Part shown: piece by piece, positions 1 to 13,707 of the stretch | Numbering within the stretch: the first letter of the stretch is position 1 | How the letters are laid out: every line of letters starts with the position of its first letter | From: Hofstenia miamia | Taxonomy: Eukaryota > Xenacoelomorpha > Acoela | DNA: 64,000 nucleotides | Reading direction: 5' to 3' | Assembly: GCA_004352715.1 (NCBI GenBank) | Contig: SCFE01000048.1 | Span: 1,959,221 to 2,023,220 of the forward strand | The notes under the pieces: generated by a model | Told to the model about the DNA's origin: nothing | The model's input: the letters and a program-made list of their open reading frames with translations, nothing else | Database searches by the model: none | Made by a program: the position numbers and the translations under genes

Positions 1-350
1 GGAGGATGCGGTAGAGCAGAAGGAGGAGCAAGCGCGGGTGTGAAACTCGGAGCAGGATTACTGGGGAGAGATGAGACAGAACGTGAGGCAGCAGCACTGT
101 AGGAGAACATTTGGGATTGTAGTGAGGAAACATCAGAGGAAAGCTTTGTGAGGGATTCAGATAAGGATGATATGACGCCAGGGCCATCATTGGAGGACGG
201 AGTCGAGGTAGATAGAGCAGTGACCGCTTGGCGCAACAACGAAATGATGGCGTCTTTCTTCAGACCACCAACAGCAGAGGCAAACTGGGCATCGCTCAAA
301 TTTTTGAGGTCGGACAGCGAAATTGGGGGCATAGCTGAAATCTAATTAAA
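1..350 (+). other. GC-richer coding-like remnant, unidentified
   Basis: The first 345 bases are clearly richer in G+C than the AT-rich surroundings and read as one plus-strand frame with a single internal TAG near 101-103, ending at a TAA near 343-345. The predicted peptide is acidic and serine/glutamate rich in its first half. I do not recognise a domain. Composition suggests the end of a transposon ORF or the end of an upstream gene's last exon rather than part of SLC12A9, whose first coding exon starts at 774. Nothing is seen between 351 and 760 apart from AT-rich DNA. Confidence 0.3.
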
Positions 351-773
351 CTGTATAACAAACAGGCAAATTGTTTAAGTTCTATGATTTTATGATATTC
401 ATTTCTTTCTTCGAAAAATATTCACTCATATTTATTTTAGTTATGCATTGTCTAATTTTCCTGTTATTAAGTCAATATATTTATTTCTCTCCATTGTTAC
501 TATGTTTTCATTTGCTCCGTCAGCGAACGATGTTTGTATGTGAGAAATATTTTTGTGTACTATGGAAACACATCTGGTTAAGTACTCTATTTAAATTACA
601 TGTAGAATAACAGCGTTATCAAGTGTGTAACTCAAAAACTTAATTTATTCATGTTTTACAAAGACATGGAAGACATGAATATCGATTGCTTTCAAAATCC
701 GTTGACATATTGAAATTATATTTTTAACCATTATACAAAATTTTCCTACTGTTTGATTTAGTTTGCTGAAGAG

Positions 774-2251
774 ATGTATGAGGATTCTGATGATGCCAGG
801 CTTTTAGCTTGTGAAGCTGGAACTCTTACGTTCTATAATCTTATTGGTAAATTTTGATATTTTCATATCTGTAGTCAAAAATTCGTGTCGAAATAGAAGC
901 TTCCAAAATTTATATTATTGTTTATAATATTTCTGATTTACAAATTTTATAGTTGACAGAGCTTCTGAACTATGTGCTCATTAGTTTGAATATGCATTTC
1001 GTTAAAGCTAGTTTTGAATAGATATACATATTCTTAATGACATATTTGATAAAACATGCGTTGAAAAGAATAATGGAAAATTAAATTATTTTCTAGATAT
1101 TTTTCTTGCAATTATTCAGTCGAAGTCTTCCAAGCAGAAACATTTATATCATTAAATCTAGGAATACAAATTAGATATTCTTATTTACCCACTAGTTTAC
1201 AAATTGTGTTTGGTAGTTTATCATGTTTTGCCCTAAATAGATAACTTCTAGAGTATATTTCCAATATGCATTTTATGTGTTTTATAACACCATATATTTC
1301 AAAATGAACATTATCAAATACAACTCCCCCAAAGTAATAAGAAGTTATTGAGATTAGGATATGAGGATCTAGTTTGATTTACGTTAATGGCAATGTGTGT
1401 AAAAGCATTCTTAGCAGTTGCAGCATTTTTTAAAAATAGCTCTGATAATTCTATTTTGTATTATTGATGCTAATTTGTTACTGGTTAGATATTTTTATTC
1501 GTTTTAAAACTTAATTTTAGGAGGAGTAAGTGAAAGCCATTTATTACAAAGTGGAAATTCTGGAGTTCCTAGACGAACACTCAGTGCTTTTTTCGGTGTC
1601 TTTGTACCATGTGTTCTAAGCATGTTCAGTGTCGTGCTTTTTCTCCGGTGTGGAATCTCAGTTGGCGAGTGCGGTTTAGTGTTTGCTCTTTTAGAATTAA
1701 TACTGGCATATAGTATAATTGGTTTTACTCTTTGCTCCATTAGCGCTGTTTCTACGAACGGAGCTGTAGAAGGTATCTAAGTCTCTGCTATTTTTCTTCT
1801 ATCTATAATAAATTATTTAGGCGGTGGTGCTTACTTCATGATCTCTCGCGCTCTTGGACCAGAATTCGGAGGTGCGATTGGAATTTTATTCTTCGTTGCC
1901 AACATTTTTTCTTCTGCTATGTACGTTTTGTCTATTGTTGAAGCTGTTGATAATTCTTTCGGAAGAGAGGCTGGAACTCTTTATAAGGTTTGATATACAG
2001 CTACATCTGCCATTAAGTAATTAAATATCTGTAATATTTGTAATGTACTTATTTCGATAAAATTTTATCTTAGTAATACATGAACTGTTCAACATGCTAG
2101 TTATATAATGTTGGATTCTGTAGATCTATTGTTTGGTAATGCTGATTATTCTTTTCAAAATCTTAACCCTTATCATTTTGTGAATTCAAGTTTAATTGAA
2201 ATGTGTATAAATATTAGCTATGTCAACATATTTTTAAGCAAAGTATATCGA

Positions 2252-2291
<40 letters not shown>

Positions 2292-5200
2292 GAGTCAAAA
2301 ATCCGACCAAGTAGTAAAACTTTGTATTTTTTGTTGGGAATGATTTACAATCTAGTTTTTTGCTCAAATCGATAGAGGAAAACGGAGAATTTGATATGCC
2401 TATAAAAATTTTTACCAATTAACGCATTTCANNNNNNNNNNNNNNNNNNNNNNNNNNNNNNNNNNNNNNNNNNNNNNNNNNNNNNNNNNNNNNNNNNNNN
2501 NNNNNNNNNNNNNNNNNNNNNNNNNNNNNNNNNNNNNNNNNNNNNNNNNNNNNNNNNNNNNNNNNNNNNNNNNNNNNNNNNNNNNNNNNNNNNNNNNNNN
2601 NNNNNNNNNNNNNNNNNNNNNNNNNNNNNNNNNNNNNNNNNNNNNNNNNNNNNNNNNNNNNNNNNNNNNNNNNNNNNNNNNNNNNNNNNNNNNNNNNNNN
2701 NNNNNNNNNNNNNNNNNNNNNNNNNNNNNNNNNNNNNNNNNNNNNNNNNNNNNNNNNNNNNNNNNNNNNNNNNNNNNNNNNNNNNNNNNNNNNNNNNNNN
2801 NNNNNNNNNNNNNNNNNNNNNNNNNNNNNNNNNNNNNNNNNNNNNNNNNNNNNNNNNNNNNNNNNNNNNNNNNNNNNNNNNNNNNNNNNNNNNNNNNNNN
2901 NNNNNNNNNNNNNNNNNNNNNNNNNNNNNNNNNNNNNNNNNNNNNNNNNNNNNNNNNNNNNNNNNNNNNNNNNNNNNNNNNNNNNNNNNNNNNNNNNNNN
3001 NNNNNNNNNNNNNNNNNNNNNNNNNNNNNNNNNNNNNNNNNNNNNNNNNNNNNNNNNNNNNNNNNNNNNNNNNNNNNNNNNNNNNNNNNNNNNNNNNNNN
3101 NNNNNNNNNNNNNNNNNNNNNNNNNNNNNNNNNNNNNNNNNNNNNNNNNNNNNNNNNNNNNNNNNNNNNNNNNNNNNNNNNNNNNNNNNNNNNNNNNNNN
3201 NNNNNNNNNNNNNNNNNNNNNNNNNNNNNNNNNNNNNNNNNNNNNNNNNNNNNNNNNNNNNNNNNNNNNNNNNNNNNNNNNNNNNNNNNNNNNNNNNNNN
3301 NNNNNNNNNNNNNNNNNNNNNNNNNNNNNNNNNNNNNNNNNNNNNNNNNNNNNNNNNNNNNNNNNNNNNNNNNNNNNNNNNNNNNNNNNNNNNNNNNNNN
3401 NNNNNNNNNNNNNNNNNNNNNNNNNNNNNNNATATATATATATATATATAATTTCTGTTTGAAAAACCTTTCTACAAAAATTTATTTCTGATTTATTGGG
3501 TTGGACAGTTTGTCTAGCGAATGATCGTAACTAATATCAAGATGCTACAATTGGTTGATATTATCTGGTTGCCTCCCTGCTGATTAAGAATTTCTAAAAA
3601 GTTTTATTTTCTAGTCATTCGTAAAAGTTATATTATTACCTCATTAGTAGTTCAAGTCTATAAATAAACCTCACTTTATTCAAGTGATATTTTGCAGGCC
3701 TTCCTTTTTACTATTCGTTGACTCAAGAAACATCGCACCCTTCACTCGTTTTTCAATCGTGTTTGTGCTTCTGCTAATTTCTTACTGACTCTAAATCCTC
3801 CAATTGCCATTGACTAACACGCCAACCTACTTGAAATCACAGAAGTTAGCAATTTCCAAGTTGTTGGAAGACATGTTATTGGCCTGAAGTTGCTTGCCCT
3901 TGCCATTGATTTTTTTCCTCGCCCATGGCCTTCAAGAAATCTTTGATGACTTTCCTCTTCGATGTTCCTTTGTCTCACTTTGACTACTCTTCCATCTGCT
4001 TGTACTTCATCCTGTGTGACTGCTCCCGTTGTTGATTGATTTGAATTTTTAATTTTTGTTTTGTTCCGCCCTAACCGGCTTAATAAATACTTTCATTATT
4101 ATTAATAATGTTATTATTATTATTATTATTCTTTCTTACTTCTTCCAACCTTGTCATGCCTGAACTTATACTCATTCTGTGCCAACTTCTCACACCCTGC
4201 TGTCAGATGATCTACTGTCTCCGCCTCTTTCTTACGTATCCTACACTTATCAATTACTTCTACTCTTCTGTCTATATGCTTCTTCACCCAGTTTGTTCTT
4301 ATTGCTTGCTCCTGTGCTGCCATTATTAGTGCTTCTGTTTCTCTCTTCAGTCCTGCCTTCTTTAACCACTTGTTGCTCTCTTCTCTATCACACTTTTCTG
4401 TGTTCCTCCAGTATTCTCCATGCATTGCCTTCTGCCTATACCTTGTTTGCCTCTCTGATTCCATCCTACTCTGGTATATCTTCTTTCCTTCACTCTCAGT
4501 TCTTTTCTTCTTTAACTCCTTAGTGACCTCTAGTAGGAATCCTCTCGGTTGCTCTTCTACATATTCCTTTAGCCCTAGTGCTTCTGCTTCTACAGTGTCC
4601 TCCACATTTAGCAGCCCTTTACCTCCCTTATGCCTTGCCATGTACAGCCTATCTACATCTCCATTAAGGTTGAATGCTCTCTCTGCTGCTAGTATCTTCC
4701 CTATCTCCCTCTCTAATTCCCTCAGTTCATTCTTGTTCCACCTAACTATTCCTGCCGAATATCTCAACACTGGTATCGCCCACGTATTAATTGCCTTTAT
4801 ACTATTCTGCCCATTTAATGCTGACTTCTGTAGTACTTTCCTTGCTCTTTTCTTGTATTCTTTTCTTATCCTCTTCTTCATTTCCTCGTGATCTGTTCTG
4901 TCTTTTTCTATTACTCCTAAGTACCTGTACCCCTCCTTGACTTCCTCAATCTTATCCCCACTGCTTGTCCTCAAGCCATCTCCATCCACGCACTTGCCTC
5001 TGGTCATTGTCACTGTCGCACACTTACGTAATCCAAATTCCAACCCAGAATCTCTGCTTGCCTTCTCCAATGTCTTCACTTGCTTCTGCAACATCTTCCT
5101 AGAACTAGCATACATCTTCAGGTCGTCCATGTACCATAGGTAACTTACTGCTCTACCATTCTTCTCCATCTTATACCCTATGCTTGTCTCCTTTAACTTT

Positions 5201-8200
5201 TCTGTGATAGGGATTAAGCTAACTACAAACAGTAGTGGTGCTAAACTGTCTCTCTGGAATATGCCTCGCCTAAACCTCAGCCTATGCCCATCTATCTCAG
5301 TCTGCCACTTTCCCATCTCTCTCTCTGGAAACTCAACCCATTTTCGTGAAACTCCATTGGCCTCTAGCGTCCTCGATACCCACCTATGTGATATGCTGTC
5401 ATATGCCTTTCTGTAGTCTATCCATGCCATTGCTAAGTTTGTCGTCCTTCTTCTACAATTCTCCACCACTGCCTGGTCTATTAACAACTGATCTTTGCAT
5501 CCTCTTGTCTTTGTCCTACATCCCTTCTGCTCCTCTGGTATCAACCTATTCTGTTCTAAGTAACATGCCAGCCTACTTGAAATCACTGAAGTTAGCAATT
5601 TCCACGTTGTTGGCAGACATGTTATTGGCCTGAAATTGCCTTGCTGTCTCTTCCTTCACTACTGTTCTTAGGTCAGAAATGTCCTTCCCACTACCATCCA
5701 CTCTGGGCACTCACTCACCACACACTCCTCCAATGCTACTGCTAGTCTCTCATGAACACTTGTGAACTTCTTCAACCAATACCCATGTACCTCATCTCTG
5801 CCTGGCGCCTTCCAGTTCTTCATCTTCTTTAGAGCCTCCTTCAGCTTTGCAGTTCTGATTGCTTCTTCTTCTTGCCTGAATTCCTTCTGCATCTGCACGC
5901 TCTCTATCTCTGGTCTCGCACTTCCCCATATATTTTCCCAGAACCTTATTATTATTATTATTATTATGAGCGCCGCTGAATACCAGTAAATTTCGATGCC
6001 TCTGGTATTCAGCGGTGCTGGGGTGTATTCAGCGGCGCCGTGCGATTATTAGGCCTGTATCCAATCAAATTGGCTACTATAATTATTAATTCAACATTTG
6101 TAGATAACTACAAATGTAGCTGTTTAGAATATATTTTTTCGTCTAGGAAAACAGTTGATTTAATGGTGAATTTACAATTATGATATTGCTAAGCCTGGGT
6201 GCGTAGACAAGACTTGAGATTCCAAATACGATTCGACTCGAATTTCAAAGTACTGGCCTTACTCGACTTTATCCGAAGCAAAATATCCCAACTCACAGGT
6301 TCCTAGTTTATTGTAATGTAAATACAATAAAATTCATTAACTTGACCTTATTGTTTAAATTACTTTATAAACCCATATTTTAATTACACTTTATTATAAG
6401 TCACGCTGGTTTTCCACTGCAATTGAAAAGTCTTATTTACTCAAAACTGCAGTAATATTTTAAATGGATATTTATGCTGCAAAAAATTTACCAATTACGA
6501 TCATTATAGCGTACGAATTACTACAATATTATCAAAGCCAATATGTGAGTAATTCCAATATTCCTACTATCTACAATTCACTTTCTCAATTTTCATTAGC
6601 ACTTTAAAAGCAAGGCTACTGTGTCGTTGCAATCTAATAAAAACACTAGCCTTGTTTTTAAAATCTTTCATTAAAGGTTCTGGCCTGTATTATTTCAGCA
6701 AATCACGGTCGAATCGAAATATGAATTGCAATTAGCTAACTGAGACTGAAATTCGAAAAAATCTAAATCAGGCTTTCTATTTCGGTTCTACACATTCATT
6801 CTTCTTATCTGTTTTATATTTTATTAAACTATTAAAGCAATTATTTAGATTATCCCAACTGGATTTTGCTATGAGCTCATTTATGCCACTTTAATTCTCT
6901 TCATCTGTTTTATAATTTGCGTGATTAGTGCTGATTTGTACGCTAAGAGCACCTTCGTCATTTTCTTGGTTGTTTTTATAGCGCTAGGAGGCGTCATTAT
7001 AAATTTCTTCCTGGTACCCGATTCAATGAATATCCCGCTGCCCGCTGCAAGTCAAGAGTTTTACAAGCATAATATGTTTGTATTTTTTGTATTGGTTTAG
7101 TATTTAGTACATTTGTTCTTCCAATGCCATATTTTTCCATTTCATACTAATGTTTAGAACTACAGCAATGTATACAGGTTTTAACATGACAACCCTGAAA
7201 AATAATCTTTGGCCTCATTATGGCTACGACTACACAACAGGAGACAATTTCACATTCGTTTCAGTGTTTGCGATCATTTTTAACGGATGTACTGGGATCA
7301 TGGCTGGTGCCAATATGTCCGGAGAGTTAAAGAATCCGGCATTTGCAATTCCTATTGGTACTATTGGTGCGTGCATTGTCACCTACTGTGTTTATTCACT
7401 TATTGTAATTCTCTCTGCTGCTACTACAACCCGTTTCCTTTTGCAGGTAGAAATGTTTTTTTATATTGCAATACCACATGCTTTTAAGTATATTATATGA
7501 TTATCGCCTGGTAACATGCATGTGTTTCTTGCTCTTTGTACTGAAAAACCTATATACAAGTTTCAATAGTTCCTTTAAATCCAATCCGGTACATATATTA
7601 ACTCCAGAACTGTTCTTAAGCAACTTGATTTGGTAGTCAAATATCAATTTTAATTTTCTTGAAGTAAACTACTACACTAATACTTAGTATTGCTAATGCA
7701 TTTAGATTTAAACTTTACAAGTTCCGCTCCACTGATTAAGAGACCAATCATGGGTCACTACTTGAACTGTTATGGTTTTAAATTCCATTGAAAATCTGGA
7801 ACGCTACACAATGCATTAAAGAGACAACACTAATTGTTCACTATGTATTACTTTAATTTGAATAGTAGTGCTTTTAACTCAATTGAGATGTCTTTATTCA
7901 ACATTTATTACACTATTATCAAAATTATAAGAATATGCTCAAATTCGTTATTGTGCAATATCTTCTTCCTATTTTTATTTTTCTCCTTTAGGCAAATTAT
8001 TCATATCTTCAGCCAATATCATTCTTTCCCCCTTTAATATTCATAGGGACCTTATTTGCTACAATCTCCGCCGCCTTGAGCACATTTATTGGAGCCTCGC
8101 GGGTTCTTCAGGCTGTTGCAAGGGATGACATTTTCACAGTTGTCACTCGGCCATTTCTCAAATTTACTAGCAGAAAAGGCAACCCATATGGCTCAATAAT

Positions 8201-11200
8201 ATTCTCATGGCTTTTCATTCAGGTTCAATCATTTTAATGTGTCATAATGCTAACAAAAAGTTCAAATATATTCTGGACATTACCATTATACAAATTTGAA
8301 TAATTGACTGTCACTTTTGTATTTTTTTATTTAAGATTTAATCTAAAGAAGCTCCTATATACAATGAATTTCATTTTTAGAATGACATCTGAAAAATTTA
8401 TATAATAACTACAAATTATGAAACATGATTCTTGTCAGTGTTTATGGTTACGATGCATATTATCAATAAACATTTAAAAAGTATTGTTACTGCAATTGGT
8501 TATTCTTGAAAATCAAAGTTCAAATGTGTAATTTTTACAAGTATATACTTAAACGCGCTTATGTACACCGTATTCTTGCACCTTTACATTTCACACATTT
8601 TGCGCTTTGCTCGACTCATTTTTGACGCTTATATTTTTAAATTGGAATTGTTTTATTAATACCGAATTTGAAATTTTTGAATTTGTTAACTATGCAAAGT
8701 TTAGTGTCTGCTAATTATTAATGATGTCAATGCGATAATGCCGATTGTTTCCATTTTTTATCTTTTGGTTTACATGTCAGTCAATCTATCGTGTCTCTCA
8801 TTGGATGTTGCTGGTGCTCCCAACTTTCGGCCGAGCTTCAAATATTTTACCTGGCACACGTGCATTTTAGGAATTCTAGGAACGCTCGTGATGATTGTTC
8901 TTATTTCGCCAATTTATGCTGCGTTCTCCTTTCTATGTCTGCTCTTTTTAATTATCATCGTAAGCTTAATCAGCCCCAATATGAGTTGGGGTAGCATCAG
9001 TCAGGTAGGTTTTTAAATTAGCCTAGTTTATTAACACGAAATTGAGGTTTATCTCTACAATGCCTCGTTTCAAACGAATATGAATTCAACATATACAAGG
9101 TTTGACATATAAAGTTGACTCTTAGTAATTATAATTGAAATTGCTGGGGTAATGATATCACGAAGGGTGTCGCATTTGGATTCTAAAAACTTGAGACCAT
9201 TCTGTTCTTAATTTTGCCAATTACTATGACGGTAGAACGGTAGAAAATCCTATTGTTGAAATTAGTGGCATTTACCTGTATTTGCATAAATTTAATTTTT
9301 AATATTTATAAATTCATGTTTTTATGTTTCTTTGATTTTTGGAATTATTTGGATATTCACAGTCAACTGTTTGACTGTAGTAGGTCTATGTTTTACATCA
9401 ATACTATTGGTGAATATCTTATTTCTTTTATGCATTCGACTCGTCAACTCCTTGATGTAAACATTTTCATAATACACTGTAAATCTTGTAGGTTATTACT
9501 GAATACGGCTCATGCACTAAACTGCTGTCACAGTTCCAAAATCGTTTTCTTCAAACACTTTACATAAATAAACGGCCTTCAATTTCAGCTCAACTATGAT
9601 AAAATTGCAGCATTATCAAACTGATTAGGAATGATTGATGTAGACATTTGAAAATATTAAAAACTATTTCACATTCTTTGCTAATTGAACACCTAGGAGA
9701 AAATACCTATGATCATGTGAAGGCTTAAGTCTCAAGGCCCCTTATTTAATTCGACCTTAGCAGTTACTAACCTAATCGATATAGATTATGTCCTTTTGAA
9801 ACGCATTTATCACTATATTTCGAAATCATTTTTAAATTTATTCAAAGGCAGAGATCAGGGGCGTGCCCATATCGATTTAGAAATTTCTTTATCTTATCAA
9901 TTGTCTGCTACATTTTGTGGACTCGTATCACAATATGTACATGTGCATTATGCAACTTTCCTGACTCTGCTAATCATATTTTTTATTTCCAATTTTTTGA
10001 AAATTGTTTTTATTCAAAATTTAGGGTAATTTAAAAATTTAACTGTTTTATTTAATGTTTGATCAAAATCAAGTTTAAAGCATCAATAATATTTAAACCG
10101 AAGTTTTTTGAACTGTGTAAGTTTCAAAATTGAATTTCAAAGTTTTGTATTTCTTGAGTTTTGTTCTTCAAATGAGACTTGTATACTTTCCTATTTTTTC
10201 AAAAATAAATTTCTGAATGGGGAGGGGGGTTAAGTTGTTTCTAAGATAATTGTTTTCATCAATACATTGTTAAAAAGCCAAAAAATTACGAACTGCAGTG
10301 ATTCAAAAATATGATGAAAAGTAAGCCTGGGAAAATTTCTTTACTTTCGCATTTCCGCAACATTAAGTTGTGATATTCTATATAATAAAGGTTTCTTTAT
10401 AAACGCAATTTGAAATCTAAAATTTGTTTGTGGAGCTTTAAATGTAGTTTGAAATTTGATTTTGGAACAGTTTCAAAGTTTGTTTTGTAATTACTAAGAT
10501 TTGTCAAGCATTAATTTTTCTAAAGTGCAGTTATAAAGTATTGCTTGTCAAGGTAAGCAGAGTAACAGAAAATAACAAGCATATTTCTCAGGCTTGCTAT
10601 TATTCTCATTAAAATTTTCCCAGCTCTCGAAAAATGTTATTTGTTTTCCATCAGTTTCTCAACAATTGAAGAATTATTTTGCTTAGTAAACATAATGGAT
10701 GATGAATCTCAAAATTTAGATATACATGGTTTTATGTTAACTAGTATTTGAAAAGAATGTGCACTATATTATAGAGTTCATTATAAATTCAGCCTTAAAT
10801 AACCAAGAAATTTTTTAAAATCTGTAATTGTATTTTTGCAAAAAAATTTAGACACAAAATTAATGTGCAGTATTGCGGCCTCTGACTTTTTACCTGAATG
10901 GGATTTGGAGGTTCATCATCTTTATTCTCATTATTAGCTGAACATTAGTTATTGGGAGTAATTAAAGGTCTATTAATTGAAAAATATTTAATAGTTTCAT
11001 ATATTTGAGACACAGGAATAATTGTTAGCACAAATGTTCCCCCATTACATGGGACATTATTCCCTTCTAGATGTGTCCAGAAATTTGAATCATTTTAATT
11101 GCAGACCACCAAGCGGAGGAAAACTAAATTGATTTGCTTCAAAATAAGTGTTGTGCGATAATTCAATTTGCAAGTTCATAACATGCTTTACAACAAAGTG

Positions 11201-13634
11201 AAATAGCGCGATTTAAACATAAAGGCTTAGTCAGCAATAAATCGTAATAGAGGGTTTTATAGATTCATAGGTTTTGGTGTAAAACCTGTTTGAAATACAC
11301 TTTCAATTTTTCTATTGAAAAATCGACGTCGGGAATAAAATTTTTAAAAATCCTGGCAAGTTCTTTAAGAGATCAACAACATAATATACAATAGTGAAGT
11401 GTCAGACAAAACCTTCCTGACACGGATTCATTATAGATGCTTTTCTAAACTAATGTATTAACATAGCAAATTTCATACGCGCGAAATTGAAGATAATATT
11501 TCTCAGATTATTAAATGAAGCTAATTTCTTCCTATGTGGTTGAAATTGATACATTTTGCATACATTGACAAATGATTAAGAACGAGAAACATTATTAAAA
11601 GTAGTAATAATATTTCTTCAAATAGGTCATGAATTTAAAATTTTCCTTGAAAATAGCATCAACGCTGCAGCACAAAAAGTCAGGCCACAATAGCTATTGA
11701 AAGTGGCATTGCCTATCACAGCTTAGCATAGTCGCTCACTTCCAAAATTGTAGGGAGTTTCCATAAGGCTTCTCATTTGCTTCAATTTGCGAATTGTTTG
11801 CATTCACACGTCAGTGAAGCAAGTCTGACTATATTTAAGATATCACTAAAAATGGAAGAAAAAACGTCGAACGGATAGTTTTGACATTGTGCGTTTTAGT
11901 AATACCTGATCAGTATGTTTGAAAGATCCACATTTTTAAATACTGACCAATTATTCTTTGAAATTGTGAGGGTAATCACGTCCACCCCTCTACACTGCAA
12001 TTTCCAAAAAATACATTTGGTAAATTAAATCATTTTCATTGCGCTCTGCATTATTTAGCTTCTACACGATTTCAAAAAAATTATGTTTGCTTTTACAACA
12101 CTATGCTTGTATTTATAAAAACTGTGGTTCGGATCCTGATAATTGAATGATTGAAAATTGTTTCACTTCCATTTCTACAATTATAATAATTTTCAACTTG
12201 TGAAATTTTAATGATGTTCAATTCTAAAGTGTCGAATAATTACTTTTGCAAAACTTTTCTTCCAACAGCCTCTCATATCATTTATGGTGCCAATGATCCA
12301 AGGTATCTATTATACTGTATTTTTATATTTTATTGTATATTATTCTTTCCCTTTCAGGTGCTATTCATTGAAGCATGTACCTATAGGAAATAAACCTTGT
12401 CTTACCTTAAAATGTCATTGGTTAATTATTCATATTATGCCTGCCAACAAAGTTTACATGGAACTTTCAAGTTGCTTATTAAAAACTTTGTGTATTCGCA
12501 TAAATTTTTTTAAATATTAAAATAGTATTTTCTCTATTTTAACTTTAATAATAATTTTAATGTTTAGGCACTTATATTTTATGCTGTGCGCAAATTTCTT
12601 TTGAAGCTAGACCAGCGAAAAGATCATGTAAAATTTTGGAGGCCCCAGATGTTGCTTTTGGTTTCGAATCCTCTAGGTTCTTTGCGTTTGATTGATTTCG
12701 TAAACGACCTCAAGAAGAGTGGATTGTACGTTATTGGTCACGTGTCACTTGAAGATACCCAGGAAGATGAGATTAAAACTGATTTAGACGAAAATCGAGT
12801 TGATCCTGTATCTCGCGATGTATCGTCTTTTCTTGATCTAGTAGATCGGTTGAAAATCAAGGCTTTTGTTGAGGTTGTGACGGCTCCAACTGTTCGACAA
12901 GGTGCAAAGTCTCTCTCCGTGGTTGCGGGTCTTGGTGGAATGAAACCAAACACTGTCATTTTTGGGTTTTACGATGACTCCAGACCACGTGTTGATGAGC
13001 GTTTTCATAGTCGCTCAAGTGGAATTTTAAGGAATAGAACTGAACCAATTTATCATTCTTTTATGCAAAAGTTTCCTTTGAATGAAATGAAGTCTCGTCA
13101 AGGACCTAAGGTAGTTTTTTCTTATGAGCGTTTAAGAGTGTTAGAATCTGCGAAAATCATTTAAACTTAAAACGGCAAAAATATTATTCACATTGAAACT
13201 ATTTACGGAAGTCAATCAAAAACCAATAAACTTTCGCGATTAATTGCTAGTATTTATAACCAAACCAAACCTTTGTAAAAATTGACTTGATTTATACAGG
13301 GTAATTATAGAATAAATGAAATTCGTATTGGTAGTCATTTTTAGCAATATAAAAATTTCCTTAAAATAAATACTTAAGGTAGGATCGCTCCTAAAAAATA
13401 AAATATTGTCTTTTGCTGTCTCTACTGCTAGCTTACTTCTCTTAACTCCTCTTGGAACTGGCAACCTATTTCTCTCACCTATTTCTTCCTTCATCTTTTC
13501 CTTTATTGCTGCTGCAGTTTCTGCGTCTTCAGTTTACATAAAAATTTTAAATTCACATATCTCCACAATGTTTGCATGGAATCTCCCCAAACTTTCACAG
13601 TATGACCATTACTTTGTAATGGACTGCTTGTACC

Positions 13635-13707
<73 letters not shown>

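Noticed and set aside
4108-5633. Several plus-strand ORFs overlapping 4108-5633
   Set aside because: Antisense shadows of the minus-strand LINE reverse transcriptase, Ser/Leu/Pro-rich as expected for reversed coding DNA.
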